From: Pelobacter seleniigenes DSM 18267
Lineage (GTDB): Bacteria > Desulfobacterota > Desulfuromonadia > Desulfuromonadales > Geopsychrobacteraceae
Direction of reading: 5' to 3'
NCBI RefSeq assembly: GCF_000711225.1
Contig: NZ_JOMG01000002.1
Location: forward strand, 1,996,501-2,060,500
DNA: 64,000 nt
Shown here: positions 35,658-43,892 of the stretch, piece by piece
Numbering within the stretch: the first letter of the stretch is position 1
Layout: every line of letters starts with the position of its first letter
Translations under genes and position numbers: made by a program
Notes under the pieces: model-generated
Database searches by the model: none
Told to the model about the DNA's origin: nothing
Seen by the model: the letters and a program-made list of their open reading frames with translations, nothing else

Positions 35658-35758
35658 ACTGATTAATACGAATCTTCCACAAAGTCGGCTCCCCCTTTCT
35701 TAAAGGGGGGGATTCTTCTGTAGCGGAAGATCAGTGCTAATCAGGAAGTTTAATCAGT
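35658..35758. repeat. Nested palindromic intergenic element
   Basis: The outer arms ACTGATTAA (35658-35666) and TTAATCAGT (35750-35758) are perfectly inverted. Inside them, GAATCTTCC and GGAAGATC pair approximately. At the centre CCCCCTTT-CTT-AAAGGGGG (35691-35709) is a strong stem-loop. It lies between the converging channel and uup genes and could act as a two-way terminator or be a small REP-like repeat. The T-run is short. Confidence 0.55.
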
Positions 35759-35790
35759 CGCTGAAATATGAAAATTCCCCCCAGGAGATC

Positions 35791-37569
35791 CTATTCGGGG
35801 ATTTGATCGAGTTCTTCCCAGCGGCGGTAAGCTTCGGCCAAACGTGCTTCCGTTGCCGCAAGCTGTTCTTGAAATTGGATGATTTTGCTGCCGTTATTCC
35901 CTTTGTAAAGGTTCGGATCGGCTAACTGTTCATGGAGCTGTTGCTGCTCGGTTTCCAATTGATCGATCCGTTCCGGCAGTTCTTCCAGTTCCCTTTTTTC
36001 TTTGAAGCTTAATTTGCGCGGCCGCTCCTGGCGTGGTGCGGGTTTGACTTTCTTCTCTTTTTTGGCTTCTGTGGCAGGTTGCTGCAGAACGAGCCAATCG
36101 TCATAGCTACCGATAAATTCCTCAACCTCTCCCTGACCAGAAAAAATCAGCGAACTGGTGACAATATTGTCGAGAAAGCTGCGATCATGGCTGACCAGTA
36201 GCACAGTCCCCTTGAAATCGTGCAACAGCTCTTCCAGCAGGTCGAGGGTCTCCATGTCCAGATCGTTGGTCGGTTCGTCAAGGATCAGCAGATTGGCCGG
36301 CTGGGTAAAAAGTTTGGCCAGCAACAGACGATTTTTTTCTCCGCCGGAGAGGACCCGGACCGGTGTGCGTGCGCGTTCCGGGGTGAACAGGAAGTCTTGC
36401 AGGTAACCGTAAATATGGCGCGTCTGGCCGTTGATGATCACCTGGTCGTGATCGTCGGCAATGTTCTGCTTGACCGTTGCGTCTTCATCGAGCTGATTGC
36501 GCAACTGGTCAAAGTAGGCGATCTGCAGATTGGTTCCGTGACGCAAGCTGCCGGATGTCGGTTGCAGTTCTGCTGCTATCAGCTTGAGCAGGGTGGTCTT
36601 CCCGCTGCCGTTGGGACCGATCAGGCCCAGGCGGTCACCGCGCATGACTCGCAGGTTCAATCCGTTGATGATCGGTTGCTCGGCATAAGCGAAGGAGAGG
36701 TCCTTGGCTTCAAGAACCAGTTGGCCACTGCGCGGAGCCTCTTCCAACTGCAATTTGACCTTGCCGGTGCGCTCCCGGCGCTGGCGTCTTTCCTCGCGCA
36801 TTTTCTGCAGGTCGCGAACCCGCCCCATGTTCCTGGTGCGGCGCGCTTTAATCCCTTTGCGAATCCAGACTTCCTCCTCGGCCAGCTTCTGATCAAACCG
36901 GGCCCAGGATTTTTCCTCGGCATGGAGGACATCCTGGCGGCGTTCCAGGTAGGTGGAGTAATCGCAACGAAAATCATGCAGCTGACCGCGATCCAGTTCC
37001 AGTATCCGGCTGGCCAGTCTGCGGGAAAAGGCTCGGTCGTGACTGATAAAGATCAAGGTTTTCCTGATCTTCAGCAGAAACTCCTCGAGCCAGCGGATCG
37101 CGTCGATATCGAGGTGGTTGGTCGGTTCGTCGAGCAGGATCAGTTCCGGATCCAGACTCATGGCCGCGGCCAATAAAACACGCCGTTTCTGGCCGCCGGA
37201 AAGAGCGGATACCTCGGCTTCACCATCCAGTTCAAGCAGACTGAGCGCCTGATCAATTTTGACCTCGGCGGCCAGAGGATCAGTTGTCACTGTGTCAACC
37301 TGCAGCCGCAGATAGTCGCGGATCTGCCCGCTCCAGTCGTCCGGAAACTCCTGGGGAACATAAGCGGTCTGCAGACCCTGGGACCTGATGATGTCACCGC
37401 TATCCGGCGGAACATCGCCGTTGATCAGGTGGAGTAAGCTCGATTTACCGGCTCCGTTGCGCCCCAATAGACAGATTCGCTCGCCGGAAGCAACCTGCAG
37501 GCTGACCTGATCAAGAAGTTTGGGTCCGCCAAAGGCAAGGGAGGCCTGATGAAGAGAAAAAATATTCAT
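35791..37569 (-). CDS. uup: ABC-F family ATPase, Uup-like
   Basis: This 592-residue protein has two ABC ATPase domains and no membrane segment. Walker A motifs are GRNGAGKSS (36-44) and GPNGSGKTT (near 320), signatures are SALSGGQKRR and VLSGGEKNRL, and Walker B strands are LILLDEPTNHLD and LLILDEPTNDLD. The interdomain linker is short and basic (RKGIKARRTRNMGRVRDLQKM), and a C-terminal coiled coil (LEELPERIDQLETEQQQLHEQL) is of the Uup DNA-binding type. ABC-F proteins act on ribosomes or, for Uup, also affect transposon excision. Its stop faces the palindromic element upstream of the channel gene. Confidence 0.92.
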   Translation of the reverse strand: MNIFSLHQASLAFGGPKLLDQVSLQVASGERICLLGRNGAGKSSLLHLINGDVPPDSGDIIRSQGLQTAYVPQEFPDDWSGQIRDYLRLQVDTVTTDPLAAEVKIDQALSLLELDGEAEVSALSGGQKRRVLLAAAMSLDPELILLDEPTNHLDIDAIRWLEEFLLKIRKTLIFISHDRAFSRRLASRILELDRGQLHDFRCDYSTYLERRQDVLHAEEKSWARFDQKLAEEEVWIRKGIKARRTRNMGRVRDLQKMREERRQRRERTGKVKLQLEEAPRSGQLVLEAKDLSFAYAEQPIINGLNLRVMRGDRLGLIGPNGSGKTTLLKLIAAELQPTSGSLRHGTNLQIAYFDQLRNQLDEDATVKQNIADDHDQVIINGQTRHIYGYLQDFLFTPERARTPVRVLSGGEKNRLLLAKLFTQPANLLILDEPTNDLDMETLDLLEELLHDFKGTVLLVSHDRSFLDNIVTSSLIFSGQGEVEEFIGSYDDWLVLQQPATEAKKEKKVKPAPRQERPRKLSFKEKRELEELPERIDQLETEQQQLHEQLADPNLYKGNNGSKIIQFQEQLAATEARLAEAYRRWEELDQIPE

Positions 37570-37680
37570 AAAGTCGTCAGATGTCTGTCACTGAAAAAGT
37601 TCTCTGCCGATTTCATCGGAACCGGCAGAGAACTCAGCTCAAAAAATCAGGAGAAGGGGAGTTTGGGCTGCACTTGGCAC

Positions 37681-39414
37681 TTATTCATTGAATTCGTAAA
37701 TGACCACTGTTGAGCGGCCTTTTTGAAACAGGGAACCTTGCTTGAATGACATCATCATGACGATTTCAGGCTGACCATCGTTGTCTGCATCAGCGACCGA
37801 AAAATCGACCAGATAGCCGTTTTGATCCGAGGTTCGCCAGGTCTCTTGGGGAGCAAAGCCGTTCCATTGCAGGGCAACAACCCGGCTTTTATCAAAATTA
37901 CGATAGCCTTTAAATATCCGTGGTCCTTCATTCTGTGCGGTCAATAATTCCCCGGACGGAAGCAGCAGAATGCGTTTCTGGATATAGGTTGGCGTTTTCA
38001 GTTCAGTACTGTTTTGTTTTTGAACGGGATAAAAACTGGTCTCGGAACCACCGAAATTTTCGTTCGATTCCCAGAGATTATCCCCCTTCAAGGTTGAAAT
38101 ATTCAGGAAATCGCTGGTTGAAATATAGGCGAACAGTTCCTTTGTGTCAGTTCCGATAAAGGGCACAAAGCTGAAGACATTGATATTTTTAGGCACATTG
38201 AGCGGCCCTTTGGATGCCAATGAGTTTTCTTGGTATTGCAACTCGACCACCGGGGTCGAAAACGGATTTTCCCGGTCGCCAAAGAGCTGGCCTGCGAGAA
38301 CCGTCCCTTTATCCGGGATACTGACAACCCGTAAGAACCAGCGGATACCGGTATCGGTTCTTTGGTAGGTCCCGTCTTTAAATTCAACGATTTGGGAGTT
38401 GACCTCGGCTCCACTGACACCACTTAGGAAAATTTCCGGAAAGCCGTCGTGATTCAGGTCCAAGCTGTCAGCACTTAACAATTTTATCCCGGTAGGAATG
38501 TCGATGGTCGCAATTTGTTGAAACTCACCCTGGGAGATTCTCGCGATCAACAGCTCGGATTCAAAGGCTATCGCGGTTTCCATTTTGCCGTCGTGGTCGA
38601 AATCCGCAACGGTAATGCCGACCGGGGTGCCCTCCAGGTTCGGTCCCATCCAGACTGCAGATTGATTTTGCTTGCTGTGAATGATTCCAGGAGCTTCCAG
38701 GCGCTCATCCCGTTCATCAAGTCCGACGCTGCCGAAGATATTACCAACCGCCTGGTTGAGAAGTGACTTCTTTTCCTGGCGGGGAGCATTCAGGGAAAAC
38801 GGGTCATCTGCAGCTTGGCTTGATGGAGCTGTAATCATCGCTGACAGACTTCCTTCTGTGTACTGATAGCGTTTCAGTGGAATGTTTTCGTTATTGCTGA
38901 CGACCAGAGTATTACCCGGCATTGAAAAGGTCAGGATCGGTTGGGTGGTGTCGGTATCTCCCAGCCAATTCAATTGCGGGAGACCATTCTCAAGTTCTTT
39001 ACGCAATTGTTCCGGTACTGATTCGGTGATTCGGGACGGGACCTGCTCAAACCTTTTGACCTGGTCTCCTTTGTGTGGAGGAGCATTCGAACTTAGTAGT
39101 TTTGCATAGGAGTAACCGGATTTGACCCGGGTGACCTGCAGATATCCTTGAGCGACATCCAAGGTGCCGAGGATCTCTTTGGTGACCGGATGAATAACCT
39201 TTTCCCCTTCGCTGATCAGGGTCAGAATGTCGCCTTGCCGGATGCCACTGGTCACATCCAGATCAATCAGATACTCATCGCCGATGGGCATGATGACCAC
39301 ACCTGTCAGAGGGGCAAAGTCCTGTTTGATCTGTTGTGGGAACTCGGCGAAACTTGCTGTGGTTGACACGCAAAGCAGAATAAGGGCTGAAAAATAGATA
39401 AGAATACGCTTCAT
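37681..39414 (-). CDS. Exported VCBS/FG-GAP repeat protein with FlgT-like N-terminal region
   Basis: This 577-residue protein has a cleavable signal peptide (LILLCVSTTASFA). The region at about 35-115 (GVVIMPIGDEYLIDLDVTSGIRQGD..., GYLQVTRVKSGYSYAKLL) resembles the C-terminal domain of FlgT-like proteins. The rest holds FG-GAP/VCBS repeats with calcium-binding-like loops DFDHDGKMET, DLNHDGFPEI and DADNDGQPEI, typical of beta-propellers. It probably sits in the periplasm or outside the cell. Function unknown. It lies upstream of a porin gene, separated by a terminator, and is not obviously part of an operon. Confidence 0.75.
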   Translation of the reverse strand: MKRILIYFSALILLCVSTTASFAEFPQQIKQDFAPLTGVVIMPIGDEYLIDLDVTSGIRQGDILTLISEGEKVIHPVTKEILGTLDVAQGYLQVTRVKSGYSYAKLLSSNAPPHKGDQVKRFEQVPSRITESVPEQLRKELENGLPQLNWLGDTDTTQPILTFSMPGNTLVVSNNENIPLKRYQYTEGSLSAMITAPSSQAADDPFSLNAPRQEKKSLLNQAVGNIFGSVGLDERDERLEAPGIIHSKQNQSAVWMGPNLEGTPVGITVADFDHDGKMETAIAFESELLIARISQGEFQQIATIDIPTGIKLLSADSLDLNHDGFPEIFLSGVSGAEVNSQIVEFKDGTYQRTDTGIRWFLRVVSIPDKGTVLAGQLFGDRENPFSTPVVELQYQENSLASKGPLNVPKNINVFSFVPFIGTDTKELFAYISTSDFLNISTLKGDNLWESNENFGGSETSFYPVQKQNSTELKTPTYIQKRILLLPSGELLTAQNEGPRIFKGYRNFDKSRVVALQWNGFAPQETWRTSDQNGYLVDFSVADADNDGQPEIVMMMSFKQGSLFQKGRSTVVIYEFNE

Positions 39415-39660
39415 GATTGTTCCGTCCTGAAAAGAGAACCTCTGAATTCTATATTTTCAAAGGAATGGAGGGGGAGAACTTTGTCCCTCGACCATATTCG
39501 CAGCGACCAAAATAACGTGATCATATATCAACAGTAAAGGGGATGAAAGAGATATCCTGTTAAAACTTTTGCGGCTCGTAATGTAAATAGTGGGGTGAGG
39601 AGAATGGAGGGAAGGTAAACAACCGGGGTGGAGGGAACACGTACTTATATAAAAATATAA

Positions 39661-39689
39661 AAAGCCCGCTACTTTGGTAGCGGGCTTTT
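39661..39689 (-). terminator. Intrinsic terminator after the porin gene
   Basis: AAAGCCCGCTAC-TTTG-GTAGCGGGCTTTT is a strong 12-bp stem with a four-base loop and T-run on both strands. It lies about 24 bases beyond the porin stop codon in the direction of transcription. Confidence 0.9.
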
Positions 39690-39712
39690 CAAGTCAAGCT
39701 TCTAAATAAAAA

Positions 39713-40951
39713 TTAGAAGTTAACGAACAGACCTGCACCAGCGGTCAGGACGGTCGGATCAGAAGGCATGGTGCTGGTTTCGTCAGCAGAGATACCTTTG
39801 TACTCAACCTGAACACCGAGAGAGGTGTTAGCCATGACATTGTATTTCATGCCAAGAGCGACCAGGATTGCAGAGTCCAGAGCGGTGTTGCTGTCTTCTT
39901 CCGGCTCGGCGTAAGCGAGTGAACCGGACAGGGTCATGTCGTCGCTGGCTTTGAAGCTGGCATAGCCACGGACAGCCATGATACCGGTGTTGCCGGCGTA
40001 GCCAAGAGCGCTACCCAGGTCCCAAGGACGGCCCATACCGGCTTTTTCGTTGTCCAGGCCGGTGCCGAGGATGAACATGGAGTCCCAGCCACCGAATTCG
40101 TTACCGAGGCAGTAGTACTGAGCTTCGTCAGCTTTGTCGGTACCAAGAGCATAGTAGAGTTGGCCGCCAACAGTGAAGGCTTCGGATGCAGCAACAGAAG
40201 CGTCAACAAACAGTTGGGTGCCGATAGCATCAACATTTTCAGCAGCGTCACCGGTGAAGTATTCAAATTCAGCTTCGAGTTTAACAGCACTCAGGTCAAA
40301 TTTGCCATTAGCACCGACAACAAAAACTTCTTCGCCGTTACCGGTTTGTCCTGCCAGGTAGCCTTCAACAGCAGTGGTGTCAGCTTTGAAGCCGGCTTTT
40401 GCACCAAAGTAGTAATCGTCAGAGTTGTAGTTGGCTTTTGAGCTGTAGACGGTTTTGGTGTTGATTTCGCTCCAGTTGTTGTCATTGATCATCCAGAACA
40501 AGGTGACCGGAACAGAACCTTTGATGTTCAGAACCAGACCGTTGTCTTGGGCGTCAAATGCGCTGTTGCCAAACTGGAGGAATTGTTGACCTGCACGCAG
40601 GTGGAACATCCCTTTGGTGATGTCAAGATGAGCGCGGTCCCATTGCATCGGACGATCAGTACCATCAACAAAACGGCCAGAACCGTAACCGGCTTGATCA
40701 CCCCAAGCGGATTCAGTTTCATCAAAACGGAAGGTGACGCTGACGCCTTCTGCGATGTTGAATTTACCGCCGATACGCAGGCGCTGATCCATGAAGCTGC
40801 TGGTGTAGTCTTCGCTGGCGCGCTCGTCATCCAGGTACCAACCACGGACACGCATTTCACCGCCCAGGCTCAGGCGGTCTTCTGCCATAACAGGTGTTGC
40901 TACAGCAGCGATCGTCAGCAGGACGATCATGATTTTCAGAAATCTGCTCAT
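39713..40951 (-). CDS. Outer-membrane porin (beta-barrel)
   Basis: This 412-residue protein has a signal peptide (MIVLLTIAAVATPVMA-ED) followed by alternating beta strands rich in Gly/Tyr/Asn, an amphipathic start (RLSLGGEMRVRGWYL), and a terminal aromatic residue (GAGLFVNF), the classical C-terminal Phe for outer-membrane assembly. It resembles the abundant porins of Desulfuromonadia. Codon use is strongly biased, consistent with high expression. A good TAGGAGG-type ribosome site precedes the ATG. Confidence 0.85.
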   Translation of the reverse strand: MSRFLKIMIVLLTIAAVATPVMAEDRLSLGGEMRVRGWYLDDERASEDYTSSFMDQRLRIGGKFNIAEGVSVTFRFDETESAWGDQAGYGSGRFVDGTDRPMQWDRAHLDITKGMFHLRAGQQFLQFGNSAFDAQDNGLVLNIKGSVPVTLFWMINDNNWSEINTKTVYSSKANYNSDDYYFGAKAGFKADTTAVEGYLAGQTGNGEEVFVVGANGKFDLSAVKLEAEFEYFTGDAAENVDAIGTQLFVDASVAASEAFTVGGQLYYALGTDKADEAQYYCLGNEFGGWDSMFILGTGLDNEKAGMGRPWDLGSALGYAGNTGIMAVRGYASFKASDDMTLSGSLAYAEPEEDSNTALDSAILVALGMKYNVMANTSLGVQVEYKGISADETSTMPSDPTVLTAGAGLFVNF

Positions 40952-41070
40952 TTTTTGTTACCTCCTAGGTAAGAAAATTTGCCGAACCATTCGGCGTGTG
41001 AAAATTAAATTCACGTCTGCTCAGGACATCCTTTAATTTTCATTTGCTGTGTTCTGCAATAAAAGCAAGC

Positions 41071-41205
41071 TCAGCCTTCCGGCTGGACATCAAATTCATA
41101 TCCGCATGCAGGGCACTTGACCCTGATGGGTTCAACTTTTTTTGCACATCCGGCGACGGTGAGGGCCAGCATGACCAGCAGGGCTGTCGCAATAATTTTC
41201 GGCAA
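41071..41205 (-). CDS. Tiny lipoprotein with a zinc-ribbon-like tail
   Basis: The longest frame is 67 codons, but the TTG at 41205 (AGGAG eight bases upstream) gives a coherent 44-residue protein. It has a short hydrophobic signal (PKIIATALLVMLALTVAGC) with a lipobox LTVAGC and a mature 25 residues containing CPACGYEF, half of a zinc-ribbon. After lipidation the mature peptide would sit on the outer or inner membrane. No function can be assigned, and a stand-alone CxxC tail may bind metal or be a redox site. It lies between the porin and thioredoxin genes. Confidence 0.6.
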   Translation of the reverse strand: MPKIIATALLVMLALTVAGCAKKVEPIRVKCPACGYEFDVQPEG

Positions 41206-41516
41206 TTTTAATGACTCCTGGTAAAACTTGATGATCAAACCAGATTGCACATCAATCAGGTAAATCCAGAGCATGGATTATGCCAAATAAAACTGTTTTA
41301 TAATGAAAGTCCTCAAGTGCTTGAAATACAGTTTTTTTTTAACCGGCTATAGGTGAAGCAGTAGCCATTTGATTTTATTATGTTGTTTTACTGCAACACT
41401 GGTGTGTTGGCTCTTTGCCACAACCGGAAGGTTGTCTGTCCATTTTTGCCAACACTCTCTTGAAATCATGAAACCCGCCGGGCTGATGTAATAGCACAGG
41501 TCTTTTGCCCGGTGTG

Positions 41517-42020
41517 TTATTTTCCTGTTAGCATCTGCTGCAGCTGGGTTTTCAATGCCTTGTCGCCCAGCGGTGCACCGTCTCTGGCAACCAGAAAATT
41601 TTTATCAACCAGAATGACGCGTGGAATCGTATAAATATTCAATTCCCTGGCAATCGTCCCGGAATCGAGAACAGCCACATCAGGACTGCGGTATTTTTGA
41701 TGGTTGAGGAAACGTTCAACTGTTGCTGCGGATTCCTGTACGAAAACTTCCACGTACTGAATCTGATGCTGATCAAGAAATGTATCGAGTTTCTTTATGT
41801 CTGCACTCTGCTCTTCACAGGCTGGACACCAGGTTGTCCCGATCTTTATAAGAATTGGTTTCCCCTCCAATTGCTTGAACTCAAAATCACCACCGGATAA
41901 CAATTTTCCTGTCAATGCAGGAAATTGATCACCTTGCCGCAAGGCGAGAGCCAATGACGGCAATAGCAACAGCAAGTGCAGTACTAATATGATGATTTTT
42001 TGCCTTCCGGGCATTTGCAT
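41517..42020 (-). CDS. TlpA-like thioredoxin-fold protein, periplasmic
   Basis: This 167-residue protein has an N-terminal signal/anchor (IIILVLHLLLLLPSLALA), then a thioredoxin fold with the active site TTWCPACEEQ and the cis-proline region YTIPRVILVDKN. TlpA/ResA-type proteins reduce disulfides in periplasmic proteins such as apocytochromes c. The gene stands apart, 242 bp upstream of the lipoprotein gene, and no cytochrome-maturation gene is nearby. Good family match; the exact substrate is not clear. Confidence 0.85.
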   Translation of the reverse strand: MQMPGRQKIIILVLHLLLLLPSLALALRQGDQFPALTGKLLSGGDFEFKQLEGKPILIKIGTTWCPACEEQSADIKKLDTFLDQHQIQYVEVFVQESAATVERFLNHQKYRSPDVAVLDSGTIARELNIYTIPRVILVDKNFLVARDGAPLGDKALKTQLQQMLTGK

Positions 42021-42259
42021 GAACCTTGGGACGGCAGAACCGGTCTGGTCATTTCAAAAATCAGTTTTCAAGCCGAAACAAGTATATTTCTTTGGTCTGC
42101 TTAGTCAAATAAAAAATTGCTAAAGAATAAGAAAAGTTAGCTGTGGCGGGGGGGCATTGCAGGGAGTTCTTGGCATATCGCGAAGTCAGTTCTGGGGGAC
42201 TGTCACTGAACTGCCGCAAAAAGCAAGCGGTTTTGGCTTGGTGGAAGGGCGTTTGGGGC

Positions 42260-42293
42260 ATCATACACGGGTGAGACTTCACCCGTGTATGAT
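42260..42293 (-). terminator. Strong hairpin downstream of mce (possible terminator)
   Basis: ATCATACACGGGTGA (42260-42274) and TCACCCGTGTATGAT (42279-42293) form a perfect 15-bp stem with a four-base loop, 16 bases after the mce stop. The following bases on the minus strand are GCCCC rather than a T-run, so its role may be 3'-end protection rather than intrinsic termination. Confidence 0.55.
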
Positions 42294-42309
42294 GAATTTT
42301 GTCGAACGA

Positions 42310-42714
42310 TCAGTGTTGGGGCTGACAGATCTCGGTGAGTACGCCGCCGGTTGCTTTGGGATGGAGAAAGGCGATGAGGCTGCCGTGTGCGCCGAGCCGG
42401 GGTTTCTCATCGATCAAGCGGACTCCCTGTTCTTTCAGGTCGGCCAGTGCCGCCTCGATGTCAGCAACTTCATAGGCGACATGATGGACTCCCTGGCCGT
42501 TTTTTTCCAGGAATTTGGCAACTGGAGAGTCGGCAGCGGTCGGTTCCAGAAGCTCGATGCGGCTCTCTCCGACCAGGAGAAAAGCGACTTTGACTTTTTG
42601 TTCTGCGACGACTTCAGTCCCTTCGAAAGTCATCTTAAGCTGATCGCGATAGTAGGGGATTGCTGCTTCGAGATCATTAACGGCAATACCGATATGGTTG
42701 ATTTTTTTAGTCAT
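42310..42714 (-). CDS. mce: Methylmalonyl-CoA epimerase
   Basis: This 134-residue VOC-superfamily protein has KKINHIGIAVNDLEAAIPYYRDQL, GESRIELLEPTAADSPVAKFLEKNGQGVHHVAYEV and the final strand LIAFLHPKATGGVLTEICQ. It interconverts (2R)- and (2S)-methylmalonyl-CoA between propionyl-CoA carboxylation and the mutase. It is the last gene of the minus-strand set mutase-meaB-mce, 79 bp after meaB. Length and motifs are normal. Confidence 0.95.
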   Translation of the reverse strand: MTKKINHIGIAVNDLEAAIPYYRDQLKMTFEGTEVVAEQKVKVAFLLVGESRIELLEPTAADSPVAKFLEKNGQGVHHVAYEVADIEAALADLKEQGVRLIDEKPRLGAHGSLIAFLHPKATGGVLTEICQPQH

Positions 42715-42792
42715 TGTGAAGCTCCAAAGCTAGTAATAAATGGGTATGAATTCAGTGTTAAGGTCCAAGATCAATAAATTATGAGGCCGTCT

Positions 42793-43770
42793 TCAATGTC
42801 TTTTAAATGCTTCTATCAGCCGGCGGGCTGCTACGCTGGGGGACGTTGTCCCGGCGGCGACGCCGGTCTGTACCCGGTCGAGCATACCAGCGACATTTTT
42901 ATCGTTGCGGAACAAGTCTTTCAATCCGTCCATGACCAGTGCCCACATCCAGTCATTGGCCTGCAGGCTGCGCTTGGTTGCGAATTCACCATGCTCCTGC
43001 ATGGTAGCAACAAATTTATTGATCATTTCCCAGATTTCATGGATTCCCTGATTATGCAGGGCACTGCAAAGCATGGCCGGAACCTGCCAGTGGGAGCTTT
43101 TGGGCTTGAGCAGATGCAGGGCATTTTCATATTGGCGGCGAGCCAGATCGGCCCGGGGTCGATTGTCGCCTTCCGCTTTATTGATGACGATGGCATCGGC
43201 AATTTCCATGACCCCTTTTTTGATTCCCTGCAGTTCGTCACCGGCATTGGCCAGTTGCAGGAGCAGGAAAAAATCGACCATGGAGGCGACGGTTATCTCG
43301 GATTGCCCCACTCCGACCGTTTCGATGACAATGACATCGTAACCGGCGGCTTCGCACAACAGCATGGTTTCCCGGGTCTTTCGGGCCACCCCGCCCAAAG
43401 TGTCACCGGAGGGTGAAGGGCGGATAAAAGCGTTTTTCTCACGGGCCAGCTCTTCCATGCGGGTCTTGTCGCCGAGGATGGAGCCGCCGGACAGTTGGGA
43501 CGACGGATCAACGGCGAGGATCGCGATTTTGTGATCCTGCTTGATCAGGTTCATGCCGAACGCTTCAATAAAGGTGCTTTTGCCGACACCCGGAACTCCG
43601 GAGATACCGATTCTGATGGAGTTACCGGTATCCGGCATCAGTTCGTCGATCAGTTCGGCCGCCTTGCCACTATGCTCAGGATGACGGCTTTCGATCAGGG
43701 TGATGGCTTTGGCCAGGGCGCGCATGTTGCCGGCGCGGACGCCGGCTGCTAATTGACTAATATCAGACAA
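42793..43770 (-). CDS. meaB: Methylmalonyl-CoA mutase-associated GTPase MeaB
   Basis: This 325-residue protein is a SIMIBI GTPase with a Walker A at GVPGVGKS (58-65), AVDPSSQLSGGSILGDKTRM (switch region), and the base-specificity NKAEGDN. MeaB protects and reactivates the B12-dependent mutase. The genomic context supports this over the older ArgK annotation: the mutase gene is immediately upstream and the epimerase downstream. The C-terminal RLIEAFKRH ends normally. Confidence 0.95.
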   Translation of the reverse strand: MSDISQLAAGVRAGNMRALAKAITLIESRHPEHSGKAAELIDELMPDTGNSIRIGISGVPGVGKSTFIEAFGMNLIKQDHKIAILAVDPSSQLSGGSILGDKTRMEELAREKNAFIRPSPSGDTLGGVARKTRETMLLCEAAGYDVIVIETVGVGQSEITVASMVDFFLLLQLANAGDELQGIKKGVMEIADAIVINKAEGDNRPRADLARRQYENALHLLKPKSSHWQVPAMLCSALHNQGIHEIWEMINKFVATMQEHGEFATKRSLQANDWMWALVMDGLKDLFRNDKNVAGMLDRVQTGVAAGTTSPSVAARRLIEAFKRH

Positions 43771-43892
43771 AATATGAACCCGTTAAGATATGTGTGCCGA
43801 GGAGAAAGCAGAAGCCGGAATCCTTGTTCTGGCGAATAATAAATTCCGGCTTCTGGATCTTCTTCTAGGGCATATTCCTGCAAACCCTGCGT

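Noticed and set aside
36220-37176. Plus-strand ORF of 318 codons opposite the ABC-F ATPase
   Set aside because: It is complementary to the second and linker domains of uup and has no recognisable protein pattern.
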